Source: Ancylomarina sp. DW003 (lineage in GTDB: Bacteria; Bacteroidota; Bacteroidia; Bacteroidales; Marinifilaceae). From it: a stretch of 64,000 bases of DNA. Both the position numbers and the translations under genes were made by a program. Position 1 is the first letter of the stretch. Each line of letters begins with the position of its first letter. The stretch is from the NCBI RefSeq assembly GCF_029029505.1, contig NZ_JAKJSD010000002.1, positions 467,741 to 531,740 on the forward strand, written 5' to 3'. The notes below the pieces were generated by a model. That model was not told the origin of the DNA. It made no database searches and saw only the letters and a list, made by a program, of their open reading frames with translations. Below, one piece after another: positions 48,101 through 56,980 of this stretch.

Positions 48101-48974
48101 AGATGCTTTCAAAGAGTACCACTTAAGTTTATTGCAAAACATCGCAGTTTATTCCAGTATTGCAATTGAGAATGCTCAGGTATTTCAAAAGATTGAATTA
48201 CAAGCAAAATGGCTACAAAAAGCAAATAACAACATCAACTTACAAAAAGAAGAAATCCTTAGCAAGAATTCAGAACTTACTGATTTAAATAATGAAAAAA
48301 ATCATCTAATTGGGATTATTGCGCACGATCTAAAAAATCCACTTACATCGACTTTAACTATTGCTGAATATTTAAAATCACAAATAAAAAACAGCAATCA
48401 TCCTGAGGATATTGAAAATATAGACTATATGTTGAATGCATTAAATCGTATGAACATGATGATTACACGCATTCTCGATGTGAAAATGATTGAATCAAAG
48501 AGTATCAATCTTCAACTTGAGAAAATTAATCTATCGAAATTACTCAATATCGTCAATCAAAACTTCAAAGAGAAATTAGAACGTAAACATATTAAACTAA
48601 ATTTCGATCCTGCAGAAAGCTACGTTAACGTCGATCCTGCATATATGACTCAAATCTATGAAAATCTGATTTCTAATGCGATCAAATTCTCTCCTAGCAA
48701 TAAAGAAATCTGGGTTAAAGTTTGGGAAGACGGCAACAAGGTGAAAACAATGATTAAGGATGAAGGTCCTGGTATTTCTTCCGAAGATCAGAAAAAGATG
48801 TTTGGCAAATTCCAAGTTCTTAGCGCTAAACCAACAGCCGGAGAACGTTCAACTGGTCTTGGTCTTTCTATCGTTAAAAAGTATGTAGAAGCAATGGAGG
48901 GTAAAGTTTGGTGCGAAAGTGAAATTGGAAAAGGAAGTAACTTTATTATCGAAATGGATAAAGCTGTTGTTTAA
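45174..48974 (+). CDS. Sensor histidine kinase with Reg_prop/Y_Y_Y periplasmic domain and cytosolic GAF domain
   Basis: A 1266-residue membrane sensor. Signal peptide (to about residue 24); about 14 two-component propeller repeats (GNLWLGTNGGGLSRF, GNIWAGTQNGVDRI); a Y_Y_Y domain (about 690-755, LEGLDKEWS, PPGTYTFKIKASN); one membrane helix (about 763-785); a coiled coil; a GAF domain (about 850-1000); HisKA with H box IIAHDLKNPLTS near residue 1049; and HATPase with N box ENLISNAIKFSP, DEGPGIS and GLGLSIVKKYVE. Unlike the common Bacteroidota hybrid systems, it lacks a receiver and an AraC domain. The signal and partner regulator are unknown; no regulator gene is adjacent. Confidence 0.95.
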   Translation: MNKCFIKILIYLSFFTITYSGYAQNYSFTSYSLEEGLPQSEVSSLIQDKKGNLWLGTNGGGLSRFNGKEFYSYNRNHGLADNNIRSLFQDRNENIWIGTSVGISFFDGTKFTNYGLNDSLPIARYVKIQEGEDGKIWALGIINKTRILVYLENGRFYNAGKLYPKLGENNRIYSILNDPSGKMLITTRQALFEYKNGELSKSSINEEPLFKGQIIVPAFFDSEKDGWYRTFKPNFGFSIFKHKNGSFKEIDLPDSINRLNIDNIRLDSKNKLWICLKEVGLIVVSENETEIIDERKGLISPYINDVLEDEEGNIWLTTNGNGLIKYGSNKFLSLDFSNTIGGNIVLETFQDSKDYYWFSISGKGIVRLKDDKVKIFTTKDHPSLSRALDFHELDNGNILIATEAGLIEYKKGRFNNIGKKYGFHPNTIITDIYSTENGIWFSVMNHGLVFIDKNNKQRAITKESHGLSSETFSHIFIDSKNRLWMSHMQGVSVLDGNNVINYDKKNGLSHDWILQTCEDQLGRIWVATFSGGLCYWDDQRWTTVSTEEGLSSEITYSILNDQEGNIWAGTQNGVDRISFDLSGKIDKIRNYDKHDGFVGIENNGGSNYIDSKQNLWFGTVNGAMVFNSINDDINMTPPIIQLTDIFLFFKKIDWRDKKFENLASAIRPWFPIPDSLNLTHDKHHLTFNFEALSYKSPEKVKYKWILEGLDKEWSPITNKSEAIYSRIPPGTYTFKIKASNSDGIWTPEPYEYTFSIHPPWWLTWWFLSLLGIFLSIVLFLTIKIRLINIRNKQKVLEIMVFDKTKEIRSQKTEIEKKNNALEEQKEEILQQSQFLQKSYMNLIHLNDIGKIITANLSFERIIDSAYQSVKELMDASIFGIGVYDKTKKDLYFPRFKEDGNDVNNIRFDLDDPNRLAVYCYNNESEIFINDLEKEATKFIEELTPVKNTHLPKSVIYLPLKVRGNIIGVITVQSFNKDAFKEYHLSLLQNIAVYSSIAIENAQVFQKIELQAKWLQKANNNINLQKEEILSKNSELTDLNNEKNHLIGIIAHDLKNPLTSTLTIAEYLKSQIKNSNHPEDIENIDYMLNALNRMNMMITRILDVKMIESKSINLQLEKINLSKLLNIVNQNFKEKLERKHIKLNFDPAESYVNVDPAYMTQIYENLISNAIKFSPSNKEIWVKVWEDGNKVKTMIKDEGPGISSEDQKKMFGKFQVLSAKPTAGERSTGLGLSIVKKYVEAMEGKVWCESEIGKGSNFIIEMDKAVV

Positions 48975-48993
48975 AAACGACACTCTGGAATAC

Positions 48994-49025
48994 AAAAAAG
49001 TCCGATTAAAATCGGACTTTTTTTT
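48994..49025. terminator. Bidirectional terminator between sensor kinase and hydG
   Basis: A perfect stem AAAAAAGTCCGAT / ATCGGACTTTTTT with a TAAA loop. It ends the kinase and, from the other side, hydG. Confidence 0.9.
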
Positions 49026-49046
49026 GCATCATATTTTGATTGGACT

Positions 49047-50486
49047 TTAAAAATACAAATCCCTATCTCCTTGTTTTACTTTTTCTAAACGTTCCAATAA
49101 AGGTGCAACTTTCAAACTATCTTTCTGATTAAGCTCTTCTACCTTTACGTCTATTAACTTATACCCCTTTTCTTTCTGCTCAGGTGTTGCGTAATCTTCA
49201 AGATACTCGGCCAAAGTCAAAATAGCATTTTGAGTACAAAAACGTTTGATAAATCCTGGAACCGAAAATTCCATAAAATGCTCTCCAGTTCTTCCCTTAC
49301 GATAACAAGCAGTACAGAACGAGGGTAAATATTGTTTATCCAACAATTCATCAATCACCTCTCCCAGGCTTCTTGTATCTCCAATTTCGAATTGCTCGTG
49401 ATCTAATTTTTGCTCTTCACGACTCTCTTCCGAATAGCCTCCCAATTGAATATTTGTTCCGGCATCAATTTGAGAAACACCTAACTTGATTACTTCTTCG
49501 CGAAGCTCTTTCGTTTCACGTGCCGTAAGAATCAGACCTGTATATGGCACTGCTAATCGAAGAATAGCAACCAAACGAACAAAATCTTCATCACTAACCT
49601 CAAATTTTGGGTCAATAGTCGAGTCAGAAGCAGCTTTTATTCTTGGAAAAGAGATTGTGTGTGGTCCAACATTATAACATGCCTCAAAATGATTTACATG
49701 ACGAAGAAGGCCCAAAACTTCATATTTCCAGTCATACAAGCCAAATAATGCTCCAATACCCACATCATCAATTAAAGCTTCCTGAGCACGATCTAAACCA
49801 GTCAATCGCCAGTCAAAATCACTCTTTTGCCCACTTAAATGATATTTGGCATAGGCTTCTCTATGATAGGTCTCCTGAAAAATCTGATAGGTTCCAATAC
49901 CAGCATCTTTAACCTTTTTGTATTCTTCAACATCAAGTGGAGCAGCATTAATGTTTACACGGCGAATTTCTCCTGAACCAGATTTTACCGAATAAACAGT
50001 ACGAACCGAATCGGCAATAAAATCTGCATCATACATCGGGTGTTCCCCATAAACAAGAATTAAACGCTTTTGTCCATTATCCTCCAATGATTTCACCTCT
50101 GAACGCAACTGAACTTCATTTAATGTCGTACGCTTTTGTTTTTTATTAGAAGCACGAAATCCACAGTAAGTACAATTATTTACACATTTATTCCCAACGT
50201 ATAACGGAGCAAAAATTACAATTCTATCGCCATATACATTCTCTTTTAAAGAACGAGCACCTGCTTTTATTTCTTCAATTAATTCAGGATCCTCTGTTTT
50301 CAATAAAAGAGCTGTTTCTTGAAGGCTTAAGCGGTTTTTAGCCAATGATTTTTGAATAACAGCTCTGACATCCTCTTGAGTAGGTTTAGCTGAATCTAAT
50401 ATCTCCCAAATTTCAGATTCATCAATAAAAGGCTTCATCCTCTCATCTTTAATTCTGTACTCTTGAGGTTTATAAATCATTTTCAT
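49047..50486 (-). CDS. hydG: [FeFe]-hydrogenase maturase HydG (radical SAM tyrosine lyase)
   Basis: A 479-residue radical SAM enzyme that cleaves tyrosine to give the CO and CN ligands of the H-cluster. The radical SAM motif is CVNNCTYCGFRASN (Cys near 99, 103 and 106). The family-specific C-terminal cluster is visible as FCTACYRKGRTG with a third Cys in FIKRFC about 22 residues later. Length and end motifs separate it from ThiH, which it resembles. It is encoded apart from hydE; a weak -7 box (TAATTTTG, 50617-50610) lies upstream. Confidence 0.96.
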   Translation of the reverse strand: MKMIYKPQEYRIKDERMKPFIDESEIWEILDSAKPTQEDVRAVIQKSLAKNRLSLQETALLLKTEDPELIEEIKAGARSLKENVYGDRIVIFAPLYVGNKCVNNCTYCGFRASNKKQKRTTLNEVQLRSEVKSLEDNGQKRLILVYGEHPMYDADFIADSVRTVYSVKSGSGEIRRVNINAAPLDVEEYKKVKDAGIGTYQIFQETYHREAYAKYHLSGQKSDFDWRLTGLDRAQEALIDDVGIGALFGLYDWKYEVLGLLRHVNHFEACYNVGPHTISFPRIKAASDSTIDPKFEVSDEDFVRLVAILRLAVPYTGLILTARETKELREEVIKLGVSQIDAGTNIQLGGYSEESREEQKLDHEQFEIGDTRSLGEVIDELLDKQYLPSFCTACYRKGRTGEHFMEFSVPGFIKRFCTQNAILTLAEYLEDYATPEQKEKGYKLIDVKVEELNQKDSLKVAPLLERLEKVKQGDRDLYF

Positions 50487-50702
50487 CTTATAGTCTTTTA
50501 ACTAGCTGGCATCTCATATTTAATATTCAATTAAACTAAAAAGACACAGCTATAATGTCGTATTGTTTAGGTTAAAGAATTAAATCAATAAAATCGATCT
50601 AATCCAACACAAAATTAGTCATTATTATTCTTTATTAGCTCTAAATTGGAGTAAGAGGTCTATTATTTTTTTATTATCTAAAAATAGAGCCTTTCAATCA
50701 AA

Positions 50703-50735
50703 AAAACACCCGAAAACAGAAGCTTTCGGGTGTTT
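50703..50735 (-). terminator. Terminator of outer-membrane protein gene
   Basis: A stem AACACCCGAAA / TTTCGGGTGTT with an 11-nt loop and seven T on the minus strand. Confidence 0.9.
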
Positions 50736-50758
50736 ATATTTAGAGTTTACGTTATAGT

Positions 50759-52042
50759 CTAATGATACTTACGTTTCACAAACCACTTTTCAAATAAATT
50801 TATATCAACAGTAATTCTAGTGAAATCTTCGCGAACCATATTATTAGAGGTAGTTCCTGAAATTCCAAATTCCAGTGCAATGTTAATCATTCCGGTATTT
50901 CTTGCCATTGGAATACCAAAACCTAAACTCACACCCATAGCGTTAATTTTCTCATCTTCTACAGTAATATATCCAGTATCATAGAATCCACCTAGACGAT
51001 AAGTCATTTTCTTTAAGAATTTTCGTGCATAACCATCATCAGCCTTATATTCCATTCCAAGACTAAACTTATTACGATCTCTCAAAGCATTGTCCTTTTT
51101 GAAAACCTCTGTTTCACTCCACTTTTCATGCATATAATCTCCTCCGATCCAAAGATGCTTTCCTTTTTGAATACCAAAACCTAAACCATAAGTTTCAGGA
51201 ACATCAAATGCTCCTCTATCAGTATCTTCGTGTCTCACAGCACCAGCACCACTACTAAAATTAGTCACTTCAACCTTTTGCTTAGCACGAACACCCAACT
51301 TAGGCTGATACATAGCACCTAAGGTTAAGTTATACTTGCCAAGCTCCATTTGATACTGAGCGCCTAAATTAAAATAGATTCCTTGTGAAATTAAATCCGA
51401 GTTATTTCTATAGACATATGAAGAACTATTTAGAGTAATAACTTCATCTCTTGAATTATTTCCAAATAAATAAATTCCATTCAGACCAACAGAAAGCTTA
51501 TCAGTCAACTTCACTCCATTTGACCAAACCAATTGGTTCAAACCTCCAGATCCTTTTAAAGAACGATTCATTAAATCATCAGATCCGATTACTTTTTCCA
51601 CCTTACTTATATCGTAACCTAAACTTGAATATGGTGTTATAGAGAATGCTGTCGAATATCGAGGAGATACTTTAAAGCCAAAAGCAATTCTAGTTAAGTT
51701 ATAATCATTTAAAAAATCACTTTTATCTCCTTGATTCAAGTTGGTATATTTAGCTGCCATCCCAACATTGAAAATAAATTTAAGGCTATCAACATGAGCT
51801 AAAGATGCTGGGTTTAGGATATTCAGCACACCACCATTTCTATATGCAAGTCCTGTTCCTCCCATAGAAATACTGTTTCCGGTTCCATTTAAATTCAACT
51901 CACCTAAACCATAGTAAGAATATGGAGAACTTGTACTATTCTGAGCCAAAGTTGAACTTGCAAACAACAAGCCAAGACTTAGAAAAGCAATAATTTTACT
52001 TATAGAAGAAAATGGCTTAACAATCATTCTTATGTTACTCAT
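50759..52042 (-). CDS. Outer-membrane beta-barrel protein (FadL/PorV-like)
   Basis: A 427-residue predicted outer-membrane barrel with a signal peptide ending near TLAQ (residue 34). The opening SSPYSYYGLGELNLNGTGNSISMGGTGLAYRN and NILNPASLA is typical of Bacteroidota OmpP1/FadL-like or PorV-like barrels. Many amphipathic strands with aromatic girdle residues follow. The cargo is unknown. It lies 34 nt after a DUF4270 lipoprotein gene on the same strand, so the two probably act together at the outer membrane. Confidence 0.8.
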   Translation of the reverse strand: MSNIRMIVKPFSSISKIIAFLSLGLLFASSTLAQNSTSSPYSYYGLGELNLNGTGNSISMGGTGLAYRNGGVLNILNPASLAHVDSLKFIFNVGMAAKYTNLNQGDKSDFLNDYNLTRIAFGFKVSPRYSTAFSITPYSSLGYDISKVEKVIGSDDLMNRSLKGSGGLNQLVWSNGVKLTDKLSVGLNGIYLFGNNSRDEVITLNSSSYVYRNNSDLISQGIYFNLGAQYQMELGKYNLTLGAMYQPKLGVRAKQKVEVTNFSSGAGAVRHEDTDRGAFDVPETYGLGFGIQKGKHLWIGGDYMHEKWSETEVFKKDNALRDRNKFSLGMEYKADDGYARKFLKKMTYRLGGFYDTGYITVEDEKINAMGVSLGFGIPMARNTGMINIALEFGISGTTSNNMVREDFTRITVDINLFEKWFVKRKYH

Positions 52043-52076
52043 ATATATTTGTAATTAAAATTGTTCTGGTTATCAA

Positions 52077-53507
52077 TTATTTTTGAACCACGTATGTTGT
52101 CTTCAATCTGATTCTAAAATCTGACTTAGGGTCATTTTCAATTATCATACGATCCATTGAATTACCAAGTGATTCTAATGGAAGAGTTAATAATAAAGCA
52201 TCATCAAACTCCTGACCTTGCAATAAAATGTTATTTACGTAATTTGTGACATCTATCGAATAAAACGATTCATCTGGATTTTCAGCATCAGGATTATAAA
52301 CTGATGAAACCGGGGAGTTAGTATTAGGATCTAATATAGAACTTAGAGCCATATTATCTGAATTTGTTGTGTAAATATTAAATCTTGTAAGTCTATCTCC
52401 AGGAAGTCTGAATATGTCTTCATCATAGCTTCCATCTTTCGGATAAAAAATCAAATCTGCTTTTAAAATACCACCCGTTAATCCTAAAGTATTTAATTCT
52501 TCGACGTGAGGTATTTTAATTTTAGTTAAAAATCCAATTCCTCCCTGCACAAAAGCTAAATTATCGGTCAACTCTGAGCTCAAATCTTCTGTTCTGTCTA
52601 CTATGCGACCTAAATCTTGAGGCGTTGCACTTTTATCGGATGTATAATTGGAAAAGTGTAGATTTGTAGATTTCACCGGAAAATCGTGAAAACGAGGAAC
52701 ACCAACTTCATCATACTCCTTATCACTATAGTAAAGTCTCATTTTCATTTTATTATCACTCAAAGGAAACGAGAGCATAATAGAATTAGTTTCAGCAGGT
52801 TTTAATACTATCCCATTGAAATATTTTAACCATTTAGCATTATCACGAACTGTATCATCTTTAACATTATTAACTCTTTCAATAATATCTAAGCCTAAAG
52901 CATCATCCATTTTTATACGAATTCCTCCATCATCAAAATCAACATCATTATCGGATGTTTCATTAAAAACAGATTGTGTTATTGGCTTAGCAAAGAAGCT
53001 AGCATCAGCAAGCGATTCTGAATCGTAATTAAAACTTGAGTGACCATAAAAAGCCGTTTCATCCTTAGGCAATTCTATTTCTTCAATAACTCTATGTATA
53101 GTCATATTCTGTTGAGCTAAAGTATCTCCATAGTATCTTTGATCAGAGTAAACTATAAAAACTAAAGAGTCGAATTTGACATGAACATCAACAAGTCCCG
53201 TGTTATTAACATCGGTTTGTCTTAATTCGAAGGCACTCCCTAATTCCATAACTCCATAAAAATCAGAATTGACTTCACCTAAAAAAGGATCAGAATACTT
53301 TCCAAATAAAACGTTAGCATAGGCGGATGTAATTATCGAATCTAATTTTACTGTTGAACTTTCGATAGAAAAGGTATCTATCAAAAGAACCTCTGTCGAT
53401 TTGTCTATTAAATTAGATCCTATCTCATGTTCTTCAAAACTACCCGAATTACAGCTTACCAAAACCGTTAATAGGGAAACAAATACGACATACTTTATTT
53501 TTTTCAT
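52077..53507 (-). CDS. DUF4270 family lipoprotein (paralogue A)
   Basis: A 476-residue lipoprotein: signal peptide with lipobox LVSC (Cys16), so probably anchored to the outer membrane. The body matches DUF4270 (e.g. VLLIDTFSIESSTVKLDSIITS near the start, then KMRLYYSDKE and HDFPVKSTNLHFSNYTSDKS). No function is known for the family. I chose the ATG at 53507 before the signal peptide; the frame begins at 53567. It shares several motifs in the same order with the gene at 55017. Start-proximal -7-like box: TACATTTG at 53608-53601 on the minus strand. Confidence 0.85.
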   Translation of the reverse strand: MKKIKYVVFVSLLTVLVSCNSGSFEEHEIGSNLIDKSTEVLLIDTFSIESSTVKLDSIITSAYANVLFGKYSDPFLGEVNSDFYGVMELGSAFELRQTDVNNTGLVDVHVKFDSLVFIVYSDQRYYGDTLAQQNMTIHRVIEEIELPKDETAFYGHSSFNYDSESLADASFFAKPITQSVFNETSDNDVDFDDGGIRIKMDDALGLDIIERVNNVKDDTVRDNAKWLKYFNGIVLKPAETNSIMLSFPLSDNKMKMRLYYSDKEYDEVGVPRFHDFPVKSTNLHFSNYTSDKSATPQDLGRIVDRTEDLSSELTDNLAFVQGGIGFLTKIKIPHVEELNTLGLTGGILKADLIFYPKDGSYDEDIFRLPGDRLTRFNIYTTNSDNMALSSILDPNTNSPVSSVYNPDAENPDESFYSIDVTNYVNNILLQGQEFDDALLLTLPLESLGNSMDRMIIENDPKSDFRIRLKTTYVVQK

Positions 53508-53788
53508 TCTAAATAGAAGCGGATTGCTAATCATATAAAATAAGGATAAATCATGAACTAATTTCATGTGATGATTTATAAGAAATTATTGGATAACGCA
53601 CAAATGTAAATAAAATATCGAGATTTTCTAATCGAGATTTTCAATTGTTAATTTTTCCAAAGTGCTCAGTATTTTTATGTGGAGAAAAACCAATCCTATT
53701 GATTTTTATTTATATTTGTCGTCATATAGAAAAAAAGCGATGTATTTTTGCTATTAAAACAAATTAATTATTGATAAAATCATAACAC

Positions 53789-54790
53789 ATGAAACAAAGA
53801 TTATTATTTGCATTTTTTGCATTATCTCTATTTTTCACTGGCTGTGGTAGTGACAATGGCCTAGATGGTAACTGGATTAAAGGATCTTCATTCGAAGGAC
53901 GTCCTCGTGGTGGAGCTGTAAGCTTTGTTATTGGAGATAATGTGTACGTTGGTACAGGTTATGATGGAAAAGATGCCTTAAAAACATTTTATAAGTATAG
54001 TCTTCAAGAAGGATGGAGTAAAATTTCTGATTTCCCAGGTACCGCAAGACGTGAAGCCGTTGCTTTTACAGCAAACGGTAAAGGTTATGTAGGCACTGGT
54101 GTAGATGAAGATGACAACAGACTTGCTGATTTCTACGAATATACTCCTGCATCTGACTCTTGGGTAAAAGTTCCTAATGATTTTACTGGTGGTGCCAGAC
54201 AAAATGCAGTCGCTTTCTCTATCAACAACATTGGCTACGTAGGTACTGGTTACGGATGGCAAGAAGGTGAAGACAGAAATAATTTAAAGGACTTCTATAA
54301 ATTCGAAAATGGCAATTGGACAAAGATTGCTTTTGACGGTGAAAAATCTAGAAATGCAACAACCTTTGTAATTAACGACAAAGCTTATGTAGTTTCAGGC
54401 GACAATAGCTTAAAATACGTTTGGGAATATGATCCTGCTACGGTTTCTGGAGATTCAAATGGGTGGACTAGCAAAAAGTACTTAGATGATGATAACAACA
54501 GAGAAGATGTGCAACGTTCTGAAGCTGTATCTTTCGTAATCAATAACAAAGGTTATATCGTAACTGGTAAAATTGGTGGTTACTCAAGAGAAGTTTGGGA
54601 ATATGAGCCAACTACTGATAAGTGGGTAGAGAGAACATCTTTAGAAGATGAGGTTCGTTCAAGAGAAGATGCAGTCGCATTTACTTTAAGTGATAGAGGT
54701 TTCTTCACTACTGGTAGTGCTTCTGGGATATATCTTGATGACACTTGGGAATTCAACCCAACTATGAAAGAAACTGATGATGACAACTAA
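53789..54790 (+). CDS. Kelch-repeat lipoprotein
   Basis: A 333-residue lipoprotein (lipobox FFTGC, Cys19) made of about six Kelch blades forming a beta-propeller. The recurring core is A.SF.IN...YVGTG followed by FYEY.P....W. It is probably exposed on the outer membrane and binds protein or polysaccharide. It lies between two DUF4270 lipoproteins on the other strand, hinting at one surface system. A plus-strand -7 box (TATTTTTG, 53743-53750) precedes it. Confidence 0.88.
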   Translation: MKQRLLFAFFALSLFFTGCGSDNGLDGNWIKGSSFEGRPRGGAVSFVIGDNVYVGTGYDGKDALKTFYKYSLQEGWSKISDFPGTARREAVAFTANGKGYVGTGVDEDDNRLADFYEYTPASDSWVKVPNDFTGGARQNAVAFSINNIGYVGTGYGWQEGEDRNNLKDFYKFENGNWTKIAFDGEKSRNATTFVINDKAYVVSGDNSLKYVWEYDPATVSGDSNGWTSKKYLDDDNNREDVQRSEAVSFVINNKGYIVTGKIGGYSREVWEYEPTTDKWVERTSLEDEVRSREDAVAFTLSDRGFFTTGSASGIYLDDTWEFNPTMKETDDDN

Positions 54791-54810
54791 AATCATCTTA
54801 AGATATTTGA

Positions 54811-54837
54811 AGCGTTGCATTAAGCAACGCTTTTTTT
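54811..54837 (+). terminator. Terminator of Kelch lipoprotein gene
   Basis: Stem AGCGTTGC / GCAACGCT with an ATTAA loop and seven T. Confidence 0.9.
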
Positions 54838-54989
54838 ATGCACTATTCATCTTACTAAACCCTCATCACCAACATAGAGAATCCGCTAAAGCTTACATTT
54901 TGTATATATTTAACATTCAATTGTAAAAAGATGTTAATAGAATTCTAAAGACTGAATTATATCCTCAACAGAAACTATCCAAATAGAAA

Positions 54990-55017
54990 ATAGCTACTCA
55001 ATAACAAGAGTAGCTAT
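54990..55017 (-). terminator. Terminator overlapping the stop of the DUF4270 gene
   Basis: A perfect 10-bp stem ATAGCTACTC / GAGTAGCTAT with an AATAACAA loop. Its right arm includes the first base of the stop codon. Confidence 0.75.
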
Positions 55018-56396
55018 CAGCTTTTATAATCACATTGAAATACTATTTTTTTAAAAGTTGCCTTTAGTTTAAATCTATAAGCTGATTTCTTTTCATTGGT
55101 GAACACAATACGTTCAACAAATGAGCCCATAGAACTTACATTGGGCATAATGAGTAGCTGAATATTTTCACTTTCAAAATCCTCAAGCTTAGGTTTTAAA
55201 TATGAAGTCAGATCAATTTTAAAATGACTGTTTATAAAGATATCATCGTCATAATAAAATAGAGATTCAATAGGCTTCTGTTTTTCTCCAACTAATTGAT
55301 TAATTAGCTCGTTATCTTCATCTATTGTGTAAATATTTAGCAAGTGAGGCATTGCATATTCTCGATAGGATAAATTTAATGGATACAGTTCCAATTCAAC
55401 TTTAAGAAGATTACCAACATCTTCCCGTAATATAATTTGATCCCAATAAGGAATTTCAATCTTGGTTGCCAATCCCGTTCCACATTGTATAAAAGTTAAA
55501 TCATCAGTTTCAGTCGACTTAATATCATTTGACTGATTCGTCAAACCAGTCAAAATCGTTTTTGATCGATCTGCTGAATAATTTGTAAAGTTAAAATTTG
55601 ATTTTTCTATAGGAAAATCGTGGAAACGACCTTCATGAGGACTCTCTCCCTTAGTATCATGATAATACAATCGGATTTTTGTCTTAGCATCTACATCTGA
55701 AATTTTTATAATAGCTGCATCATCCTCTTTACTCCCTACAAAAGCAATGCCTTCGAAAAATCTACTCCACTTAACTCTATCCAACAAAGTATCATTTTGT
55801 TTCATTGCCATTTCAACCAAATTTTCACCAAACTTATTTGATAAAGGTATTCTTAGATCACCTCTCTCATCATAATCTTCTCCTGAATAATCAGAATATC
55901 TATAACGAAGAGGCTTTGCCAAAAATCTAATTTCTCCAAGCGGCTCATTCGCATACTCAAATAAGTGATTGCTGAAAAAGCCATATGCATCATCCTCAAA
56001 TTCTAACTCCTCTTTTAATTGATGAATGCGGAGGGTTTGCTTAATTAAAGTATCTCCATAAAATTTTTGATCAGCATAATAGCCTATAAAAACCAAAGAA
56101 TCATATTCAATGGGAATAATGTTATCCTCAAAATCTCTACTCGGCTCAAAACCAACACCCAGGCCTACTTTGAAAAATGTTTTAGCATTAATAAGTCCCA
56201 AATAAGGGTCATTATATTGACCAACCACACCACCTGATCCTGAAGTATATAAGGAATCAATAAAAACTGTTGATGCTACGATTTTAGACGTATCAACAAT
56301 AACAATACGATCAGGATCAAAATCATCACTTGATTTTGAACTGGAGTCACAGCCAAATATGAATATTGAAAGTAGAATTAATAAGGAAAATTTCAT
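55017..56396 (-). CDS. DUF4270 family lipoprotein (paralogue B)
   Basis: A 459-residue lipoprotein with lipobox FIFGC (Cys16). It is a paralogue of the gene at 52077: GQYNDPYLGLINA, KIRLYYHDTKG and HDFPIEKSNFNFTNYSADRSKT line up with the other protein's motifs, while overall sequence identity looks modest. I chose the ATG at 56396, before the signal peptide, rather than 56408. A well-spaced promoter lies 45 nt upstream. No known function. Confidence 0.87.
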   Translation of the reverse strand: MKFSLLILLSIFIFGCDSSSKSSDDFDPDRIVIVDTSKIVASTVFIDSLYTSGSGGVVGQYNDPYLGLINAKTFFKVGLGVGFEPSRDFEDNIIPIEYDSLVFIGYYADQKFYGDTLIKQTLRIHQLKEELEFEDDAYGFFSNHLFEYANEPLGEIRFLAKPLRYRYSDYSGEDYDERGDLRIPLSNKFGENLVEMAMKQNDTLLDRVKWSRFFEGIAFVGSKEDDAAIIKISDVDAKTKIRLYYHDTKGESPHEGRFHDFPIEKSNFNFTNYSADRSKTILTGLTNQSNDIKSTETDDLTFIQCGTGLATKIEIPYWDQIILREDVGNLLKVELELYPLNLSYREYAMPHLLNIYTIDEDNELINQLVGEKQKPIESLFYYDDDIFINSHFKIDLTSYLKPKLEDFESENIQLLIMPNVSSMGSFVERIVFTNEKKSAYRFKLKATFKKIVFQCDYKS

Positions 56397-56440
56397 TTTT
56401 ATTAACATAGGAGTTCAAATAGGTACAGTTAAATTAAACA

Positions 56441-56471
56441 CAAAAATAGAATGTTTAAATTCAGATACAAA
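56441..56471 (-). promoter_or_regulatory. Bacteroidota-type promoter of DUF4270 paralogue B
   Basis: On the minus strand TTTG (56471-56468), 19-nt spacer, TATTTTTG (56448-56441). It matches the -33/-7 consensus of this phylum and lies 45 nt upstream of the chosen ATG. Confidence 0.65.
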
Positions 56472-56577
56472 CATAAGATTGCACATGTTTATAATTCCCA
56501 ATTTTCGCCAAATAAGAAACTTTATATCTCAACTGTAAAAACTATCTTTAGTACGTAGAATCAAATATTTAATTTAA

Positions 56578-56874
56578 ATGTGGCAAAATCTTATCCATTG
56601 GCTTGAAAAGCGGCAAGTTACCTGTCAATTTTATAATCAATTTCAGATCGAATGTCCTGGCTGTGGATTTCAGTCGGCTTTTATAGCTTTATTAAAAGGT
56701 GATTTATTGGAAAGTCTAAAACTTTACCCTGCTCTATTGCCCATTCTTTTCTTCAGTCTAAGTTTAGTCATTCATATTAAATTCAGATCGAAATGGACAA
56801 TTCTTTCAAATCGTTTCTTCGCAATATTATCTGGTTTATTAATACTAAGCAACTACATCAATAAAATCATCTAA
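56578..56874 (+). CDS. DUF2752 membrane protein
   Basis: A 98-residue protein with two membrane segments. It has the DUF2752 signature CPGCGFQSAFIALLKGD near residues 30-46 and YPALLPILFF. The two Cys of CPGC could bind metal or form a disulfide. Function unknown. It is followed after about 100 nt by the acyl-CoA reductase gene, but a possible -7 box in the gap suggests separate transcription. Confidence 0.88.
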   Translation: MWQNLIHWLEKRQVTCQFYNQFQIECPGCGFQSAFIALLKGDLLESLKLYPALLPILFFSLSLVIHIKFRSKWTILSNRFFAILSGLLILSNYINKII

Positions 56875-56980
56875 AAGAAGAAAAAGCTCTTGCGAATACA
56901 CAGATCGAGATTCTCATTTTCTTTAATATATTTGCACCAAGATTAAAACCATCCATTGTTTTTTATCACCCTTTACAAAT

